Assembly: GCF_000014005.1 (NCBI RefSeq)
Contig: NC_008009.1
Location: 3,534,001-3,598,000, forward strand
Length of the DNA: 64,000 nucleotides
Reading direction: 5' to 3'
From: Candidatus Koribacter versatilis Ellin345
GTDB lineage: Bacteria; Acidobacteriota; Terriglobia; Terriglobales; Acidobacteriaceae
Part shown: positions 38,615 through 48,694 of the stretch, in pieces
Layout: the number at the start of each line of letters is the position of its first letter
Position numbering within the stretch: position 1 is the stretch's first letter
Translations under genes and position numbers: made by a program
Notes under the pieces: model-generated
What the model was told of the DNA's origin: nothing
Seen by the model: only the letters and a program-made list of their open reading frames with translations
Databases searched by the model: none

Positions 38615-39550
38615 TTGGCACGTGTCTTCGACCCACAAAAAGAGTCCCAGGACCTAGGATTCGGCACCGTACTTTCAAAGCAGCAACAGCTTCGCCTGCT
38701 GAACCGAGACGGATCGTTCAACGTTAAGCGATTTCCGCCGACACTCTGGGAAAAACTCGGCAGCTATCACTCGCTGGTGACGATGAGCTGGCCGCGGTTT
38801 TTCCTGCTGATCGGGATCGCATACTTCGCGATCAACGTTCCATTCGCGTTGGCCTATTACTTCGCCGGACCCGCGGCCCTGTCGGGCGATCAATCGTTGC
38901 ATGGATTCCTGCGCTGCTTCTTCTTCAGCATTGATACGTTTGCGACGATCGGCTACGGCAACATTACGCCGGCAACACTGCTCACGAACTTTTTGGTAAC
39001 AATCGAGGCGATCTTCGGACTGCTCAGCGTTGGATTGGTAGCCGGCCTCGTGTATGCGCGATTTGCGCGCCCTACGGCGAAGATTGCGTATAGCAAGAAT
39101 GCAGTCATCGCTCCTTATCGCGGGCTTACCGGCTTCATGTTCCGACTGGTCAATGCGCGTCAGAATGAGTTGATCGAGGTAAACGCCAAGGTCATACTTA
39201 GTCGCTTTGAAGATCGCGATGGCCGCCGTCAGCGTGTGTTTCACAACCTGGAATTGGAGCGGGCGATTGTTATTTTCTTTCCGCTGAGTTGGACGGTCGT
39301 GCATCCGATTGATGAACAAAGTCCCCTGTGGGGCTGGACCGACGCGAAGCTGCGCGAAGCGGAGTCAGAGTTTCTCATCCTGTTGACGGCGACCGACGAG
39401 GTCTTCGCTACGATCGTTCACAGCCGCACCTCCTACTCTGCTAGCGAGGTGATTTGGGATGCCCGGTTCTCCAACATGTTTGTCGAAGAGAAGGGCGAGC
39501 TCAGCTTCGATCCGGAGAAATTGGACGCGGTTGAGAAACTGCGCAGCTAG
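38615..39550 (+). CDS. Inward-rectifier potassium channel (KirBac type)
   Basis: A 311-residue channel. The N-terminal slide helix region is followed by TM1 (FFLLIGIAYFAINVPFALAYYFA), a pore helix, the selectivity filter TIGYG (T111-G115) and TM2 (LVTIEAIFGLLSVGLVAGLVYARFARP). A C-terminal immunoglobulin-like cytoplasmic domain (FRLVNARQNELIEVNAKVIL ... WTVVHPIDEQSPLWGW) is the Kir family domain. It is expected to pass K+ inward and may be gated by ligands at the cytoplasmic domain. The start is TTG at 38615, with GAGG 11 nt before. Confidence 0.92.
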   Translation: MARVFDPQKESQDLGFGTVLSKQQQLRLLNRDGSFNVKRFPPTLWEKLGSYHSLVTMSWPRFFLLIGIAYFAINVPFALAYYFAGPAALSGDQSLHGFLRCFFFSIDTFATIGYGNITPATLLTNFLVTIEAIFGLLSVGLVAGLVYARFARPTAKIAYSKNAVIAPYRGLTGFMFRLVNARQNELIEVNAKVILSRFEDRDGRRQRVFHNLELERAIVIFFPLSWTVVHPIDEQSPLWGWTDAKLREAESEFLILLTATDEVFATIVHSRTSYSASEVIWDARFSNMFVEEKGELSFDPEKLDAVEKLRS

Positions 39551-39554
39551 CTGA

Positions 39555-42500
39555 CTACTGCAGTTGGCGCTTCTGCAGCACGGCACGCACTTTGCGAAGC
39601 AGGCTGTCGCTAGTGAACGGCTTTTGCAGGAACTCTGCGCTTTCGGTCAGCACGCCGTGGCGGACGATGGCGTCGTCGGTGTATCCCGACATGTAGATGA
39701 CCTTCAGTGAGGGCATCTGGATGCGCAGGCGCTCGGAGAGTTCGCGACCGCTCATGCCGACCAGAACCACGTCACTTAGCAGCATGTCGATTTTCTGCGT
39801 AGATTCGCGCACGATCTCCAGCGCTTCTTCGCCACTGGTCGCTTCAAGCACGTGATAACCCTGGCGGCTGAGAATTCCACGCACCAACTTGCGGACGCCT
39901 TCTTCGTCTTCTACCAACAGCACGGTTTCGCTTCCGCGATCGTTCGCGGGAATCGGCCCTGCGGCGTTGCTGGTGTCGCGAACTGTGTCCATGCGCGGGA
40001 GATAGACCTTGAAGGTCGAACCGATGCCGACTTCGCTGTACACAGAGATGTAACCATCGCTCTGCTTCACAATGCCGTACGCCGTAGAGAGACCAAGGCC
40101 AGTTCCCTTGCCCTGCTCTTTGGTTGTGAAGAACGGTTCGAAGACGCGGGCTTTGGTCGCCTCGTCCATACCGGCGCCCGAGTCGGTCATGGCGATCATG
40201 ACGTAGGGACCGGGTTTGGCGCTGATGATGTCGCGGCTCCAATTTTCGGTGAGCTCTACGTTCGTGGTTTCGATTGTCAGGCGCCCGCCCATTGGCATGG
40301 CGTCGCGCGCATTGACGGCGAGGTTCATCAAGACTTGCTCGATCTGACTTGGGTCGGCTTTCACGTGGCCGATTTCGGGATCGAGTACGGTCTGGAGATC
40401 GATATCTTCGCCGAGCAGGCGCCGCAAGAGGTTGTGCATGTTCTGCACGATCGTGTTCAGATTAAGAACTTTCGGCGCGAGTACCTGTTGGCGGCTGAAC
40501 GCGAGCAACTGGCGGGTCAGCGAGCCGGCGCGATCGCTTGCCTTCATGATCTCTTCGAGTTCCGCTCGGCGAACGTCACCCGGCGGCAGGTCGCTGAGCA
40601 GAATCTCGGTGTATCCGCGAATGACGGTCAAAAGATTATTGAAGTCGTGCGCGACGCCGCCAGCCAAGCGTCCGACAGCTTCCATTTTCTGCGATTGCCG
40701 CAGTTGCTGCTCGAGCATCCGGCGCTCGGTGACGTCCTCGACAATGCCCTCGACATAGCCGGCCTCGCCGGCTTCATCACTGACTAGACGGCCGCTCAAG
40801 CGCACGGTAATGGATTTGCCATCCTTGCGCTTCCACTTCACCTCAACGCCTTCCCAGCGCTTCAGGCTCATGAATTCAGCGACGAAGTTTTCGCGGTCTG
40901 AGGAATCGAGGTAAACGTCCCTTGCGATGTTCAGCGAGAGCATCTCGTCTTCTGTCTGGTATCCGAGCATTGCGATGAGTGCCGGGTTGACTGCGATGAA
41001 GTGGCCGTCCACCGTCGAACGATAAATGCCGTAGACAGCGCTTTGCACCAGAGAGCGGTAGCGTTGTTCTGAAGAGCGTAGTTGATCTTCGCTGCGCTTG
41101 TGCTCGATGGCAGCGGCTACGTGCTGCGAGACGAAGGTGAGAATGTCTTTTTCGGTCTGACGGTAGCGAATGTTCTCACGATAGGTCTGCACGACAAGCA
41201 CGCCGATGACTTTGTCACTGATGATCAGCGGGACGCCAAGCCAGTCGAGAGACGGTGCGCCGATGGCTTCGACTTCGCCACGTGCGATCAGGTCCTCGAA
41301 CACCGCTGGAGTAGCGAGCAGCGGCTGGCCAGTACGCAGAACGTATTCCGTGAGACCTTTCCCTAACGTCTTCTTTTCTGGACGTTCGTCCTCTTCGTCC
41401 ACGAAATAGGGGAAGCTCAGCATCTCGCTCTTATCGTCAAAGAGCGCGATATAGAAATTCTCGGCATGCATCAGGCCGGCGACGACGCGGTGAATGAAAC
41501 GGTAGAACTCGTCGAGATCGCGCGCTTCGCTGGTCTCTTCTGCGATGCGGTACAGAGCCGACTGAAGCTGCTCGGCTTTTTTGCGTTGGGTAATGTCCAC
41601 CGCCGTGGCGACAATGGCGGCACGGCGTTCGAATTCAATGCGGTTCGAACTGAAGTCGAGCCACCGTTCTTCGTTGGAGCGAGTCGTGATTTTGAACTCG
41701 AAGCGGGTAGGTTCTGCCGAGCCGTTGAGCTGTTGTAGAAGGCGCTGTCGCGTCCAGTTGCGCGATTCGGGATCTACGAGCGACCACGCATCTTCCATAG
41801 CGAGCAACTCGCGGCGCGAGTATCCGAAAATGGCTTCTGTAGCGGCATTCACATAAAGGAAGCGCGCGCCGTCGTAGATGAAGATCGCCTGGACGGCGGT
41901 TTCCGCAAGTCCGCGAAACTTATTTTCGCTCTCGCGGACCGCTTCCTGGTTGCGGCGGTGTTCGACGGCGTTCGCAATCTGCTGCGATACGAAGGTGAGA
42001 ATCTCCTTCTCGTGTTCTCCGTACCGCACGTTTTCGCGGTAGGACTGCACCACCAGGGTCCCGAAAGTGTGGTCGCCCTTTTTAAGTGGAACTCCCATCC
42101 AGTCGAGAGAGGGCGATCCTGCGCGCTCCAGATCTCCGCGACGAACGAGTTCTTCTAACGAGTCCGGTGTAGCGAGGAGCGCCTTCCCCATACGAAGCAC
42201 GTACTCAGTAAGGCCTTTACCAAACCGGTGCGGCGGGAACGGCGGGTCCTTCTCATCCACGAAATACGGGAAGCTGACCATATCCGTTACGGGATCGTGC
42301 AGAGCGATGTAGCAATTCTTGGCGTACATCAACTCCTGCAGAATGCTGTGGATCGCCTTGTAGAGTTCCTGGAGATCAAGAGCGGAGTTGGCCTTGTCGG
42401 CGATCCGGTAGAGCGCGGACTGGAGGCGCTCCATCTGCTTCTGTTGCGTAATTTCGCGGTAAATACTGTAGAGACCGAGGCGGCCGTCTTCCGTCGTAAT

Positions 42501-42851
42501 CGGCCGCACAAGGACGGAAACCTCAAGAGTGGTGCCGTCTTTGCGCTTGCGAGTTGCCTCCAGGCTGAGGGTCTCGCCGGCCAAGGCTCGCTCGAAAAAG
42601 GCGTAGTCGGTAGCGGTGGAGCCTTCCTCGCAAAGAAGTCTTCGAATATCAACGCCGACGACTTCATCGGCCTGGTAGCCGAAGGTTCTTGTGAACTCAA
42701 GGTTTACGCGCTCAATCGTGAGGTCGGAGTGGAGGATCGCGATCGCTTCGGGAGAGTTCTCGAAAAACGTGCGAAGGCGCTCGTCGCCAAGGGAGGTCTC
42801 GGCAGCCCCATTTGCGACTAAGCTCTGCCGGAAATCCTTATGATCCGCCAT
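39555..42851 (-). CDS. Hybrid histidine kinase with duplicated PAS-GAF input (PAS-GAF-PAS-GAF-PAS-HisKA-HATPase-REC)
   Basis: A 1098-residue soluble hybrid kinase. Residues about 25-140 are PAS and 140-305 GAF. The pair is repeated at about 310-430 and 435-600, then comes a third PAS (605-725), HisKA (H-box [17 protein letters not shown]), HATPase_c ([24 protein letters not shown]) and a C-terminal receiver with Asp in DMLLSDVVL. The two PAS-GAF halves share [17 protein letters not shown] and PSLDWxGVPL, so they are an internal duplication. The start ATG at 42851 is preferred; a longer frame to 42983 has no better ribosome site. No partner response regulator is adjacent. Confidence 0.93.
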   Translation of the reverse strand: MADHKDFRQSLVANGAAETSLGDERLRTFFENSPEAIAILHSDLTIERVNLEFTRTFGYQADEVVGVDIRRLLCEEGSTATDYAFFERALAGETLSLEATRKRKDGTTLEVSVLVRPITTEDGRLGLYSIYREITQQKQMERLQSALYRIADKANSALDLQELYKAIHSILQELMYAKNCYIALHDPVTDMVSFPYFVDEKDPPFPPHRFGKGLTEYVLRMGKALLATPDSLEELVRRGDLERAGSPSLDWMGVPLKKGDHTFGTLVVQSYRENVRYGEHEKEILTFVSQQIANAVEHRRNQEAVRESENKFRGLAETAVQAIFIYDGARFLYVNAATEAIFGYSRRELLAMEDAWSLVDPESRNWTRQRLLQQLNGSAEPTRFEFKITTRSNEERWLDFSSNRIEFERRAAIVATAVDITQRKKAEQLQSALYRIAEETSEARDLDEFYRFIHRVVAGLMHAENFYIALFDDKSEMLSFPYFVDEEDERPEKKTLGKGLTEYVLRTGQPLLATPAVFEDLIARGEVEAIGAPSLDWLGVPLIISDKVIGVLVVQTYRENIRYRQTEKDILTFVSQHVAAAIEHKRSEDQLRSSEQRYRSLVQSAVYGIYRSTVDGHFIAVNPALIAMLGYQTEDEMLSLNIARDVYLDSSDRENFVAEFMSLKRWEGVEVKWKRKDGKSITVRLSGRLVSDEAGEAGYVEGIVEDVTERRMLEQQLRQSQKMEAVGRLAGGVAHDFNNLLTVIRGYTEILLSDLPPGDVRRAELEEIMKASDRAGSLTRQLLAFSRQQVLAPKVLNLNTIVQNMHNLLRRLLGEDIDLQTVLDPEIGHVKADPSQIEQVLMNLAVNARDAMPMGGRLTIETTNVELTENWSRDIISAKPGPYVMIAMTDSGAGMDEATKARVFEPFFTTKEQGKGTGLGLSTAYGIVKQSDGYISVYSEVGIGSTFKVYLPRMDTVRDTSNAAGPIPANDRGSETVLLVEDEEGVRKLVRGILSRQGYHVLEATSGEEALEIVRESTQKIDMLLSDVVLVGMSGRELSERLRIQMPSLKVIYMSGYTDDAIVRHGVLTESAEFLQKPFTSDSLLRKVRAVLQKRQLQ

Positions 42852-42998
42852 GTTCTCTGTAGACGAGGAGTTGTCAGCGCTAGTACGCACAATACGCCGG
42901 AACGCCAATCGGTTGCAAACAATTGGCAGGTTGCAAAACGGTACAAGAGTCACTTGACAGAGGTGACCCACTAGTAACGGCAAACACGTCCTTTTGCC

Positions 42999-44051
42999 CT
43001 AAGGGTGGATCGCCGCTTCGGCGTGCCCGATAAGCTCCATGTACGTCTCTTGTGAAACGTTTGGGCGCCAATGTCCGGTGGCTTTTCCGTATAGCACCGC
43101 GCCGAAAAAGAAGGCGGCGATGAGCGCTGCTATGGCAACGGGTTTCAGCGTTCTGCGGTGCGGCAGCGTGAAGGCCAAAGCGCCCTCCGCCGGGCAAACT
43201 GCAACACACTCCATGCAGGCAGTGCATTCAGGAGAACGGATGGTTACAAGCTGATCCACGGGCAAAAGCGAGGGGCAGGCTTTGCTGCACTTTCCACAAT
43301 CAATGCAGGGATCGGGAAAGCGCTCGATTTTGCTCGGACTTGCGAGCGCGACGACTCCCATCAACGCTCCATAAGGGCAGAGATAGCGGCACCAGAAGTT
43401 CTGAATGAAAAGCGATAACGCTACAAGCACAACGAGCACAGCTGCGGCAGTCTGGCCGAGATGACGGAAGAAGTTCAGCATCTGGACGTCGGCCACCGCG
43501 CCATAGGGTCCGCTCAGAAATTGCTCGATTGCTCCGGCTGACATGGTTCCCACTGCAAAAAGGAAGAAGCTCATGAGCAAGTACTTAAGGCCACGAAGTG
43601 GGATATCGAGCCCGCGCGGCAATGCGACACTGCGGCCAATCAGCTTGCGACCGAGCTTCCAGAGCCACTCGGAAATTGTGCCGACCGGGCAAAGCCAGCT
43701 ACAGAACGACTTCTTCAAGAGCAATGAAATGCCGAGAAATGCGCTTAGCAGGAGCATTCCGGCGACCAACGCTTTCGGCATGTGGCCTGTAATCAGGAAA
43801 TACTTGAGGTTCATCAGGCTGGCGATCGGGAGCCAGCCCTCGACTCCGGCTGGGCGGGAGAACTTGGTGGTTGCGCCACCGGTTTCGCAGTAGCGAACGA
43901 AGCCGTAGAACTGGAACCCAATCCAGAGGTTCAGCGCGAAGAAGCTGTATTGCACCGCACGGCGGACCAACTGCGAGTGGTCCTTGCCGACACGACGGAC
44001 GAGCTTCTTCTTCGCTGACGGGGGAATCGGAAATTGGGCCTGAGCTGCCAT
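42999..44051 (-). CDS. NapH/CcoG-like membrane polyferredoxin
   Basis: A 350-residue membrane Fe-S protein. Membrane segments alternate with cysteine motifs: CSWLCPVG (about 130), CRYLCPYG (about 240), then two classical ferredoxin sets CIDCGKCSKACP and CTACMECVAVCP near 265-305. A last helix and a short periplasmic tail follow. This is the pattern of NapH, NosR or CcoG-like electron-transfer proteins that take electrons from quinol. No nitrate or nitrous oxide reductase is adjacent, so the partner is open. A CRP/FNR-type dyad overlaps the region 34-49 bp upstream. Confidence 0.9.
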   Translation of the reverse strand: MAAQAQFPIPPSAKKKLVRRVGKDHSQLVRRAVQYSFFALNLWIGFQFYGFVRYCETGGATTKFSRPAGVEGWLPIASLMNLKYFLITGHMPKALVAGMLLLSAFLGISLLLKKSFCSWLCPVGTISEWLWKLGRKLIGRSVALPRGLDIPLRGLKYLLMSFFLFAVGTMSAGAIEQFLSGPYGAVADVQMLNFFRHLGQTAAAVLVVLVALSLFIQNFWCRYLCPYGALMGVVALASPSKIERFPDPCIDCGKCSKACPSLLPVDQLVTIRSPECTACMECVAVCPAEGALAFTLPHRRTLKPVAIAALIAAFFFGAVLYGKATGHWRPNVSQETYMELIGHAEAAIHP

Positions 44052-44084
44052 GGCTCGAGGCTACGGGCCTCGCAACGAGTCCCC

Positions 44085-44100
44085 TATGACATCGGTCACA
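44085..44100. promoter_or_regulatory. CRP/FNR-type dyad upstream of the polyferredoxin
   Basis: TATGACATCGGTCACA matches TGTGA-N6-TCACA at nine of ten fixed positions. Its centre is about 41 bp before the polyferredoxin ATG (44051). Confidence 0.45.
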
Positions 44101-44136
44101 TTTCAGCGCGAGAGTCCACGTTTGTGGAACATGCCG

Positions 44137-45525
44137 CTACTCTTCGGAAGGAATGTCGAAATTGACCAGTTCGGCTCGAAAGAACTTGGTACGAACCGCT
44201 CCGTAAGCAATTCCCACCACCATCCAAACGGCACCCAGCAGTAATGCCTTGTGGGTCAAGTTCAGCCAGATCGCAAGGCAGATCACGAAACCAAGCGCCG
44301 AAGGAAGGAAATGCACAACGAAGCGCTTCAAGAATGGCTCGGCAGTGTCCCGAAGGAAGTAGTGGGTCAATGCCGCGAGGTTCACACCCATGAACGCCAG
44401 CAACGCACCGAAGTTAAGCAGTTCGGCACCGCGGTCGTAGTTCATCAGGAACGCGCCGACAAGCGCGATGCCGCCCACCAACAGAACATTGTTGGCCGGG
44501 ATACGCGTCTTAGGGTGAATGGCCCCGAAAAATTTCTTGGGTAATGCTTCGCTTCGACCCATGCCATAAAGCAGGCGTGCGGCCCCAAGTTGTGCGCCCA
44601 TGCCAGAACCGATCGTCGCAATCAGCAGGGTGATGCCAATCGCGTTTGCCAGCTTCGCCCCACCCGCAATCGCGGCCACGTGCGCGAACGCCGTGATCTC
44701 CTCGGACGCTTCGAAATGCCAGTCATAGCGGAGAAGTTGTGCCCCGTAGACCTCGGCTGCTGCCAGGGCGCCGGTGATAACGCATACCAGCACCGTCGCA
44801 AGGAAGATGTTGCGACGCGGGTTCTCCACCTCTTCCGATAGAGTCGAAATTCCGTCGAACCCGATATACGTGAGCACCGCAAGTGAGGTGCCATGGAAGA
44901 CGGTCTTCACCGAAAACGTGTCAGGGTTAAAAAATGGATGGGTGAAATATCCCGAAGGATAAGACCCAAGGTGAAAAATGTAGCGCACCGTGGCGACGAA
45001 GAACGCCGCGATCACCACCGCCATGATCGCGCACAGGATCTGATTGATCCGCGCCGAAGTTTGAATGCCGCGCAGGTTCAGCCCGGTAAACAGGATGGCG
45101 AAAAAAAACGTCCATAACACCCATCCCAGCGGGATGCCGGGGATCATGTCAGCCATCGTGTGCGCGCACCAAATGGTACAGATCAGCGGGTTGAGCATGT
45201 AGTCCATGGTCATGCTCCAGCCCGTCACATAACCCAATGCCGGATGCAATTCGCGGCCTACGTAGGTGTACGCCGAACCCGCGCTGGGGTACACGCGCGC
45301 CATGCGCCCGTAACTCATGGCGGTGAAGACCATCGCGATCATCGCAATGAGAATCGAGGTGACGACATGCCCTTTACCGCCGTTGCTGAAAACGCCGAAC
45401 GCCGGCATGGGAGCGGTCGGCTGGATGACGATAATTCCGTAAAGGATCAGGTCCCAAAGTCCTAACGACCGTTTGAGCGTGTTTGCCTGCGGATTCGTAG
45501 CGGTGACTGCGCGGGATTCTTCCAC
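44137..45525 (-). CDS. APC-family amino acid/polyamine permease (PuuP-like)
   Basis: A 462-residue transporter with about twelve hydrophobic segments. The APC family stretch near TM1 (SLGLWDLILYGIIVIQPTAPMPAFG) and the following SYGRMARVYPSAGSAYTYVGRELHPALGYVTGWSMTMDYML are like the putrescine importer PuuP. Substrate specificity is inferred and uncertain. The start is GTG at 45525 with AGGACT upstream; an ATG start at 45567 gives a 14-residue longer protein with no better site. No catabolic genes are adjacent. Confidence 0.88.
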   Translation of the reverse strand: MEESRAVTATNPQANTLKRSLGLWDLILYGIIVIQPTAPMPAFGVFSNGGKGHVVTSILIAMIAMVFTAMSYGRMARVYPSAGSAYTYVGRELHPALGYVTGWSMTMDYMLNPLICTIWCAHTMADMIPGIPLGWVLWTFFFAILFTGLNLRGIQTSARINQILCAIMAVVIAAFFVATVRYIFHLGSYPSGYFTHPFFNPDTFSVKTVFHGTSLAVLTYIGFDGISTLSEEVENPRRNIFLATVLVCVITGALAAAEVYGAQLLRYDWHFEASEEITAFAHVAAIAGGAKLANAIGITLLIATIGSGMGAQLGAARLLYGMGRSEALPKKFFGAIHPKTRIPANNVLLVGGIALVGAFLMNYDRGAELLNFGALLAFMGVNLAALTHYFLRDTAEPFLKRFVVHFLPSALGFVICLAIWLNLTHKALLLGAVWMVVGIAYGAVRTKFFRAELVNFDIPSEE

Positions 45526-45611
45526 AATATGAGTCCTATGGCGTCCGAGTATACAGAACGAACTCACTCTAGCATTGAAACGTTTTAAACAAAAGAAGAG
45601 ATGGAGGGCGA

Positions 45612-46970
45612 TTACTCTTCTGCACTTCCGCCTTCGATCTTGAACTGTTTCAGCTTCTGGTAGAGCGTGCTCTTTGGAATATCAAGTCGCTTGGCGGCTT
45701 CGACAACTTTTCCGCCGCTCTGCTGGAGCGTCCACTCGATATATTTGCGCTCGAGCTGTTCGAGGGTCAGGCTGCCTTCGGTCGTCCAGCCCTCGAAACC
45801 TTCCGCTTGCGGCTCGAACATGAGATCGCGGCGAGAGAGTTCCCGCGAGCCGCTCAGGAGCACGGCTCGTTCGATCACGTTCTTCAGTTCGCGGATGTTC
45901 CCCGGCCACGCATAACGCTGCATGGCATCCATGGCGTCTCCTTTCAAGGTGAAACCTGACTTGCCGAGTTCCGCGGTCGAGGTCTGCAAGAGTTTTTCGG
46001 CAAGAACCGGGATGTCTTCCGTGCGTTCGCGCAACGGGGGGACATTCAGTGGAATGGTGCTGATGCGGAAGTAAAGATCGCTGCGGAACTTCCTCTCGCG
46101 GACAAGAGCGGAAAGCTCCTGGTGCGTCGCAGCGAGAAGACGCACATCCACTTTGCGATCGCGAACATCGCCGAGACGCCGAAACTGCTTGTCTTCCAAA
46201 ACCTTCAAGAGCTTAGGTTGGATCTGCGGATCGACATCGCCGATCTCGTCGAGGAAAACAGTGCCGCGGTGCGCGACCTCGAAGAGTCCGGTCTTATTCG
46301 CGATGGCGCCGGTGAACGCGCCTTTCTCGTGGCCGAATAATTCGGTCTCGAGAAGCTCGCGCGAAAGACCGGCGCAGTTCAGGTCAACGAAGGCTTCATC
46401 GGAACGACGCGAGTTGGCGTGAATCCAGCGCGCGAGGAGCGTTTTGCCTGCGCCCGTCTCGCCTTGAATCAGCACCGGGGTATCTACTTCGAGCAGGCGT
46501 CGAGCTTGCTCTTCGAGTTTTCGAATTTGCGCACTTGATCCAAGAAAGGGATCGACGGCTTCCCTCTCCTGTCGCGGTCGTCCCGCGAGCTGCTTCTGGC
46601 GATCGCGTCGGGCTTCAATCGCCCTCTGGATGACGACGGTAAGGGCGGCCAGTTCGACTGGCTTGGTGAGGAACTGATCCGCGCCCGCTTTAATCGCGCC
46701 CACCGCGAGATCGATACTTCCGAATGCGGTCAGGATGATCAGCGGCACGAACGGATCGCTGCGTTTGAACTCGGGCAAAAGATCGAGCGCCGTACCGTCC
46801 GGCAAGTGGTAGTCGAGGACAGCAGCAGTTGGATGGGTGTCGGCAAAGACGCGGCGCGCCTGATCGCAAGTGGCCGCCTCAACTACATCGAAGCCACGGG
46901 CAGTGAGGTACTCGCGCACTGCGAGCCTCAGCGCCTCCTGGTCTTCTACCAAAAGCACCCTGTCGGGCAA
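45612..46970 (-). CDS. NtrC-family sigma-54-dependent response regulator
   Basis: A 452-residue activator. It has a receiver (residues 1-120, Asp in AVLDYHLPDG, Lys in FLTKPVEL) and a AAA+ domain: Walker A GETGAGKT, GAFTGA loop, Walker B GTVFLDEIGD and the R-finger region. A C-terminal Fis-type helix-turn-helix follows (VVEAAKRLDIPKSTLYQKLKQF). GAFTGA contacts sigma-54, so target promoters should be -24/-12 type. The TTG start at 46970 has AAGGGG upstream. It follows the hybrid kinase by 20 nt, its likely partner. Confidence 0.95.
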   Translation of the reverse strand: MPDRVLLVEDQEALRLAVREYLTARGFDVVEAATCDQARRVFADTHPTAAVLDYHLPDGTALDLLPEFKRSDPFVPLIILTAFGSIDLAVGAIKAGADQFLTKPVELAALTVVIQRAIEARRDRQKQLAGRPRQEREAVDPFLGSSAQIRKLEEQARRLLEVDTPVLIQGETGAGKTLLARWIHANSRRSDEAFVDLNCAGLSRELLETELFGHEKGAFTGAIANKTGLFEVAHRGTVFLDEIGDVDPQIQPKLLKVLEDKQFRRLGDVRDRKVDVRLLAATHQELSALVRERKFRSDLYFRISTIPLNVPPLRERTEDIPVLAEKLLQTSTAELGKSGFTLKGDAMDAMQRYAWPGNIRELKNVIERAVLLSGSRELSRRDLMFEPQAEGFEGWTTEGSLTLEQLERKYIEWTLQQSGGKVVEAAKRLDIPKSTLYQKLKQFKIEGGSAEE

Positions 46971-46990
46971 AGCATCCCCTTGTCTGACGA

Positions 46991-48559
46991 TTATGTTGGT
47001 CCGCTGCCGCTACTGCGAGACTCTTCGCCGAGAACTTCACGAATCTTAGCGGAGAGTGCATCCATGCGGAAGGGCTTCCTTAGAAATGCGCTCGAGGAAT
47101 CTATCTCCCCATTCACCATAACGGTCTCGTCGTCGTATCCCGACATGTACATGACCTTAGTCTCGGGATGGATTTTAACTAGTTCCTGCGCCAGAACCCT
47201 GCCGCTGATTCCGGGCATAACGAGATCGGTGATCAATACATCAATGCGTTCGGCGAACTTGGAAGCCATACTCAGCGCTTCCGTGCCGTCGCGGGCGGTC
47301 ATGATTTTGTAGCCGCGGGTCTCCAGGAAATCGCCGGCAGCCGCGCGTAGCGCCTCTTCGTCCTCAACCAGCAATACGACGGCGGGACGGGTCTCTGGAA
47401 TGAACGACGCACGCCTGCCGAGTTGCTCTTCTTTACCCTGGACGGCGCGCGGGAAGTACATCTTGAAACGCGATCCATGTCCTTCTTCGCTATCTACCCA
47501 AATGAAACCACCACTTTGCTTGACGATGCCATAGACAGCGGCGAGCCCCAAACCAGTCCCCTTCCCCATTGCCTTGGTGCTGAAGAACGGTTCGAAGAGG
47601 TGAGAGAGAACGTCGCGGCTCATGCCATTCCCTGTATCTTCGACGGACATCATCACGAATTCACCCGGCGGAGGCGATCCCGGCAGGCGCGAGTAGGACC
47701 CGTCGAAGTCCACGTTAGCAGTTCGGACCGTAAACCTTCCGCCTTCGGGCATGACGTCTCGGGCGTTCACCGCGAGATGCATCATGATCTGTTCGATCTG
47801 ACCGCGGTCGGCATAGACGCTGCCGAGGTTTTCCCTCAGGTCGAGCTTTACTTCCACGTTTTCACCGAGCACCCGCCCAAGCAGCTTCGACATCTCGCGA
47901 AGCAAAATATTGAAGTCCTGGAACTGAGGATCGAGTACCTGCTTGCGGCTGAATGCAAGAAGCTGGCGGGTGAGGCTGGCCGCACGAGCCGAAGCCTTCA
48001 AGACCTCTTGTGCCTTTTTCCGTAGCGGATCGAAGTCCGCCATGGAATCGAGCATCAACTCGGTATAGCTGGTGATGACCATCAACAGATTGTTGAAGTC
48101 GTGGGCGACGCCGCCGGCCAGGCGTCCGATCGCCTCCATCTTCGAAGCATTGCGAATCTGTTCGTCCAGATTGCGCCGGTGAGTGAAGTCGCGAACCAGG
48201 ATGAGATGCCGACCCGGAACAAAATTCGCGACGGCGGTGAATTCGATATACCGCTTCTGTCCGTCGGGTCGAAGCACCGCGATCTCCGCTCGGATGGTCC
48301 CGGATTGCTTTGCCTTTTCCCAAAGAACTTGCGCGTCGCTGGGATGTTCAACGAAAGTCCCGACGCGCTCGCCGATGAGTTCCTTCCGCGTGCGGCCGAC
48401 GATTTCGCAGGCCGCTGCATTGACGTCAATGTAACGGGCATCGTCGTCGGCAATCAGGATGCCGTCGAGCGAGTTGTGAAATACCGCCTCATACAATGAC
48501 GGATCGATGCTCCCGGCGCTCGGAGGTACCGTGTCACGAGTTGGTCTGGATTCGGCCAT
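46991..48559 (-). CDS. PAS hybrid histidine kinase with C-terminal receiver
   Basis: A 522-residue soluble kinase. It has an N-terminal PAS (residues about 15-125, [35 protein letters not shown]), HisKA ([17 protein letters not shown]), HATPase_c ([33 protein letters not shown]) and a receiver (about 400-515, phospho-Asp in [10 protein letters not shown]). With the downstream NtrC-type regulator it forms a phosphorelay. The start is ATG at 48559 (MAESRP); a TTG at 48622 would add 21 residues and lacks a ribosome site. Confidence 0.94.
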   Translation of the reverse strand: MAESRPTRDTVPPSAGSIDPSLYEAVFHNSLDGILIADDDARYIDVNAAACEIVGRTRKELIGERVGTFVEHPSDAQVLWEKAKQSGTIRAEIAVLRPDGQKRYIEFTAVANFVPGRHLILVRDFTHRRNLDEQIRNASKMEAIGRLAGGVAHDFNNLLMVITSYTELMLDSMADFDPLRKKAQEVLKASARAASLTRQLLAFSRKQVLDPQFQDFNILLREMSKLLGRVLGENVEVKLDLRENLGSVYADRGQIEQIMMHLAVNARDVMPEGGRFTVRTANVDFDGSYSRLPGSPPPGEFVMMSVEDTGNGMSRDVLSHLFEPFFSTKAMGKGTGLGLAAVYGIVKQSGGFIWVDSEEGHGSRFKMYFPRAVQGKEEQLGRRASFIPETRPAVVLLVEDEEALRAAAGDFLETRGYKIMTARDGTEALSMASKFAERIDVLITDLVMPGISGRVLAQELVKIHPETKVMYMSGYDDETVMVNGEIDSSSAFLRKPFRMDALSAKIREVLGEESRSSGSGPT

Positions 48560-48694
48560 AGGTCCGTCCGTCCGTGCGGACGGGCTGCAACATTCCTTGA
48601 GAGTATCGAACGGGGTGGTCAATTAGGCAAGAAATTGAGTGTCGCTGCGAACGGGCTGCTCCCACCGCGGATACGCATCGGTCTGCGCGCCGCT

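Noticed and set aside
38615-38632. TTGGCACG-N4-TTCG, sigma-54 promoter-like sequence at the Kir gene start
   Set aside because: It overlaps the start codon and coding sequence and has a mismatch in the -12 element, so it is not a usable promoter for that gene.
42946-42964. GTCAC-N9-GTGAC inverted repeat upstream of the large hybrid kinase
   Set aside because: The half-sites have the reverse orientation to CRP/FNR sites and the spacing is wrong; taken as chance.
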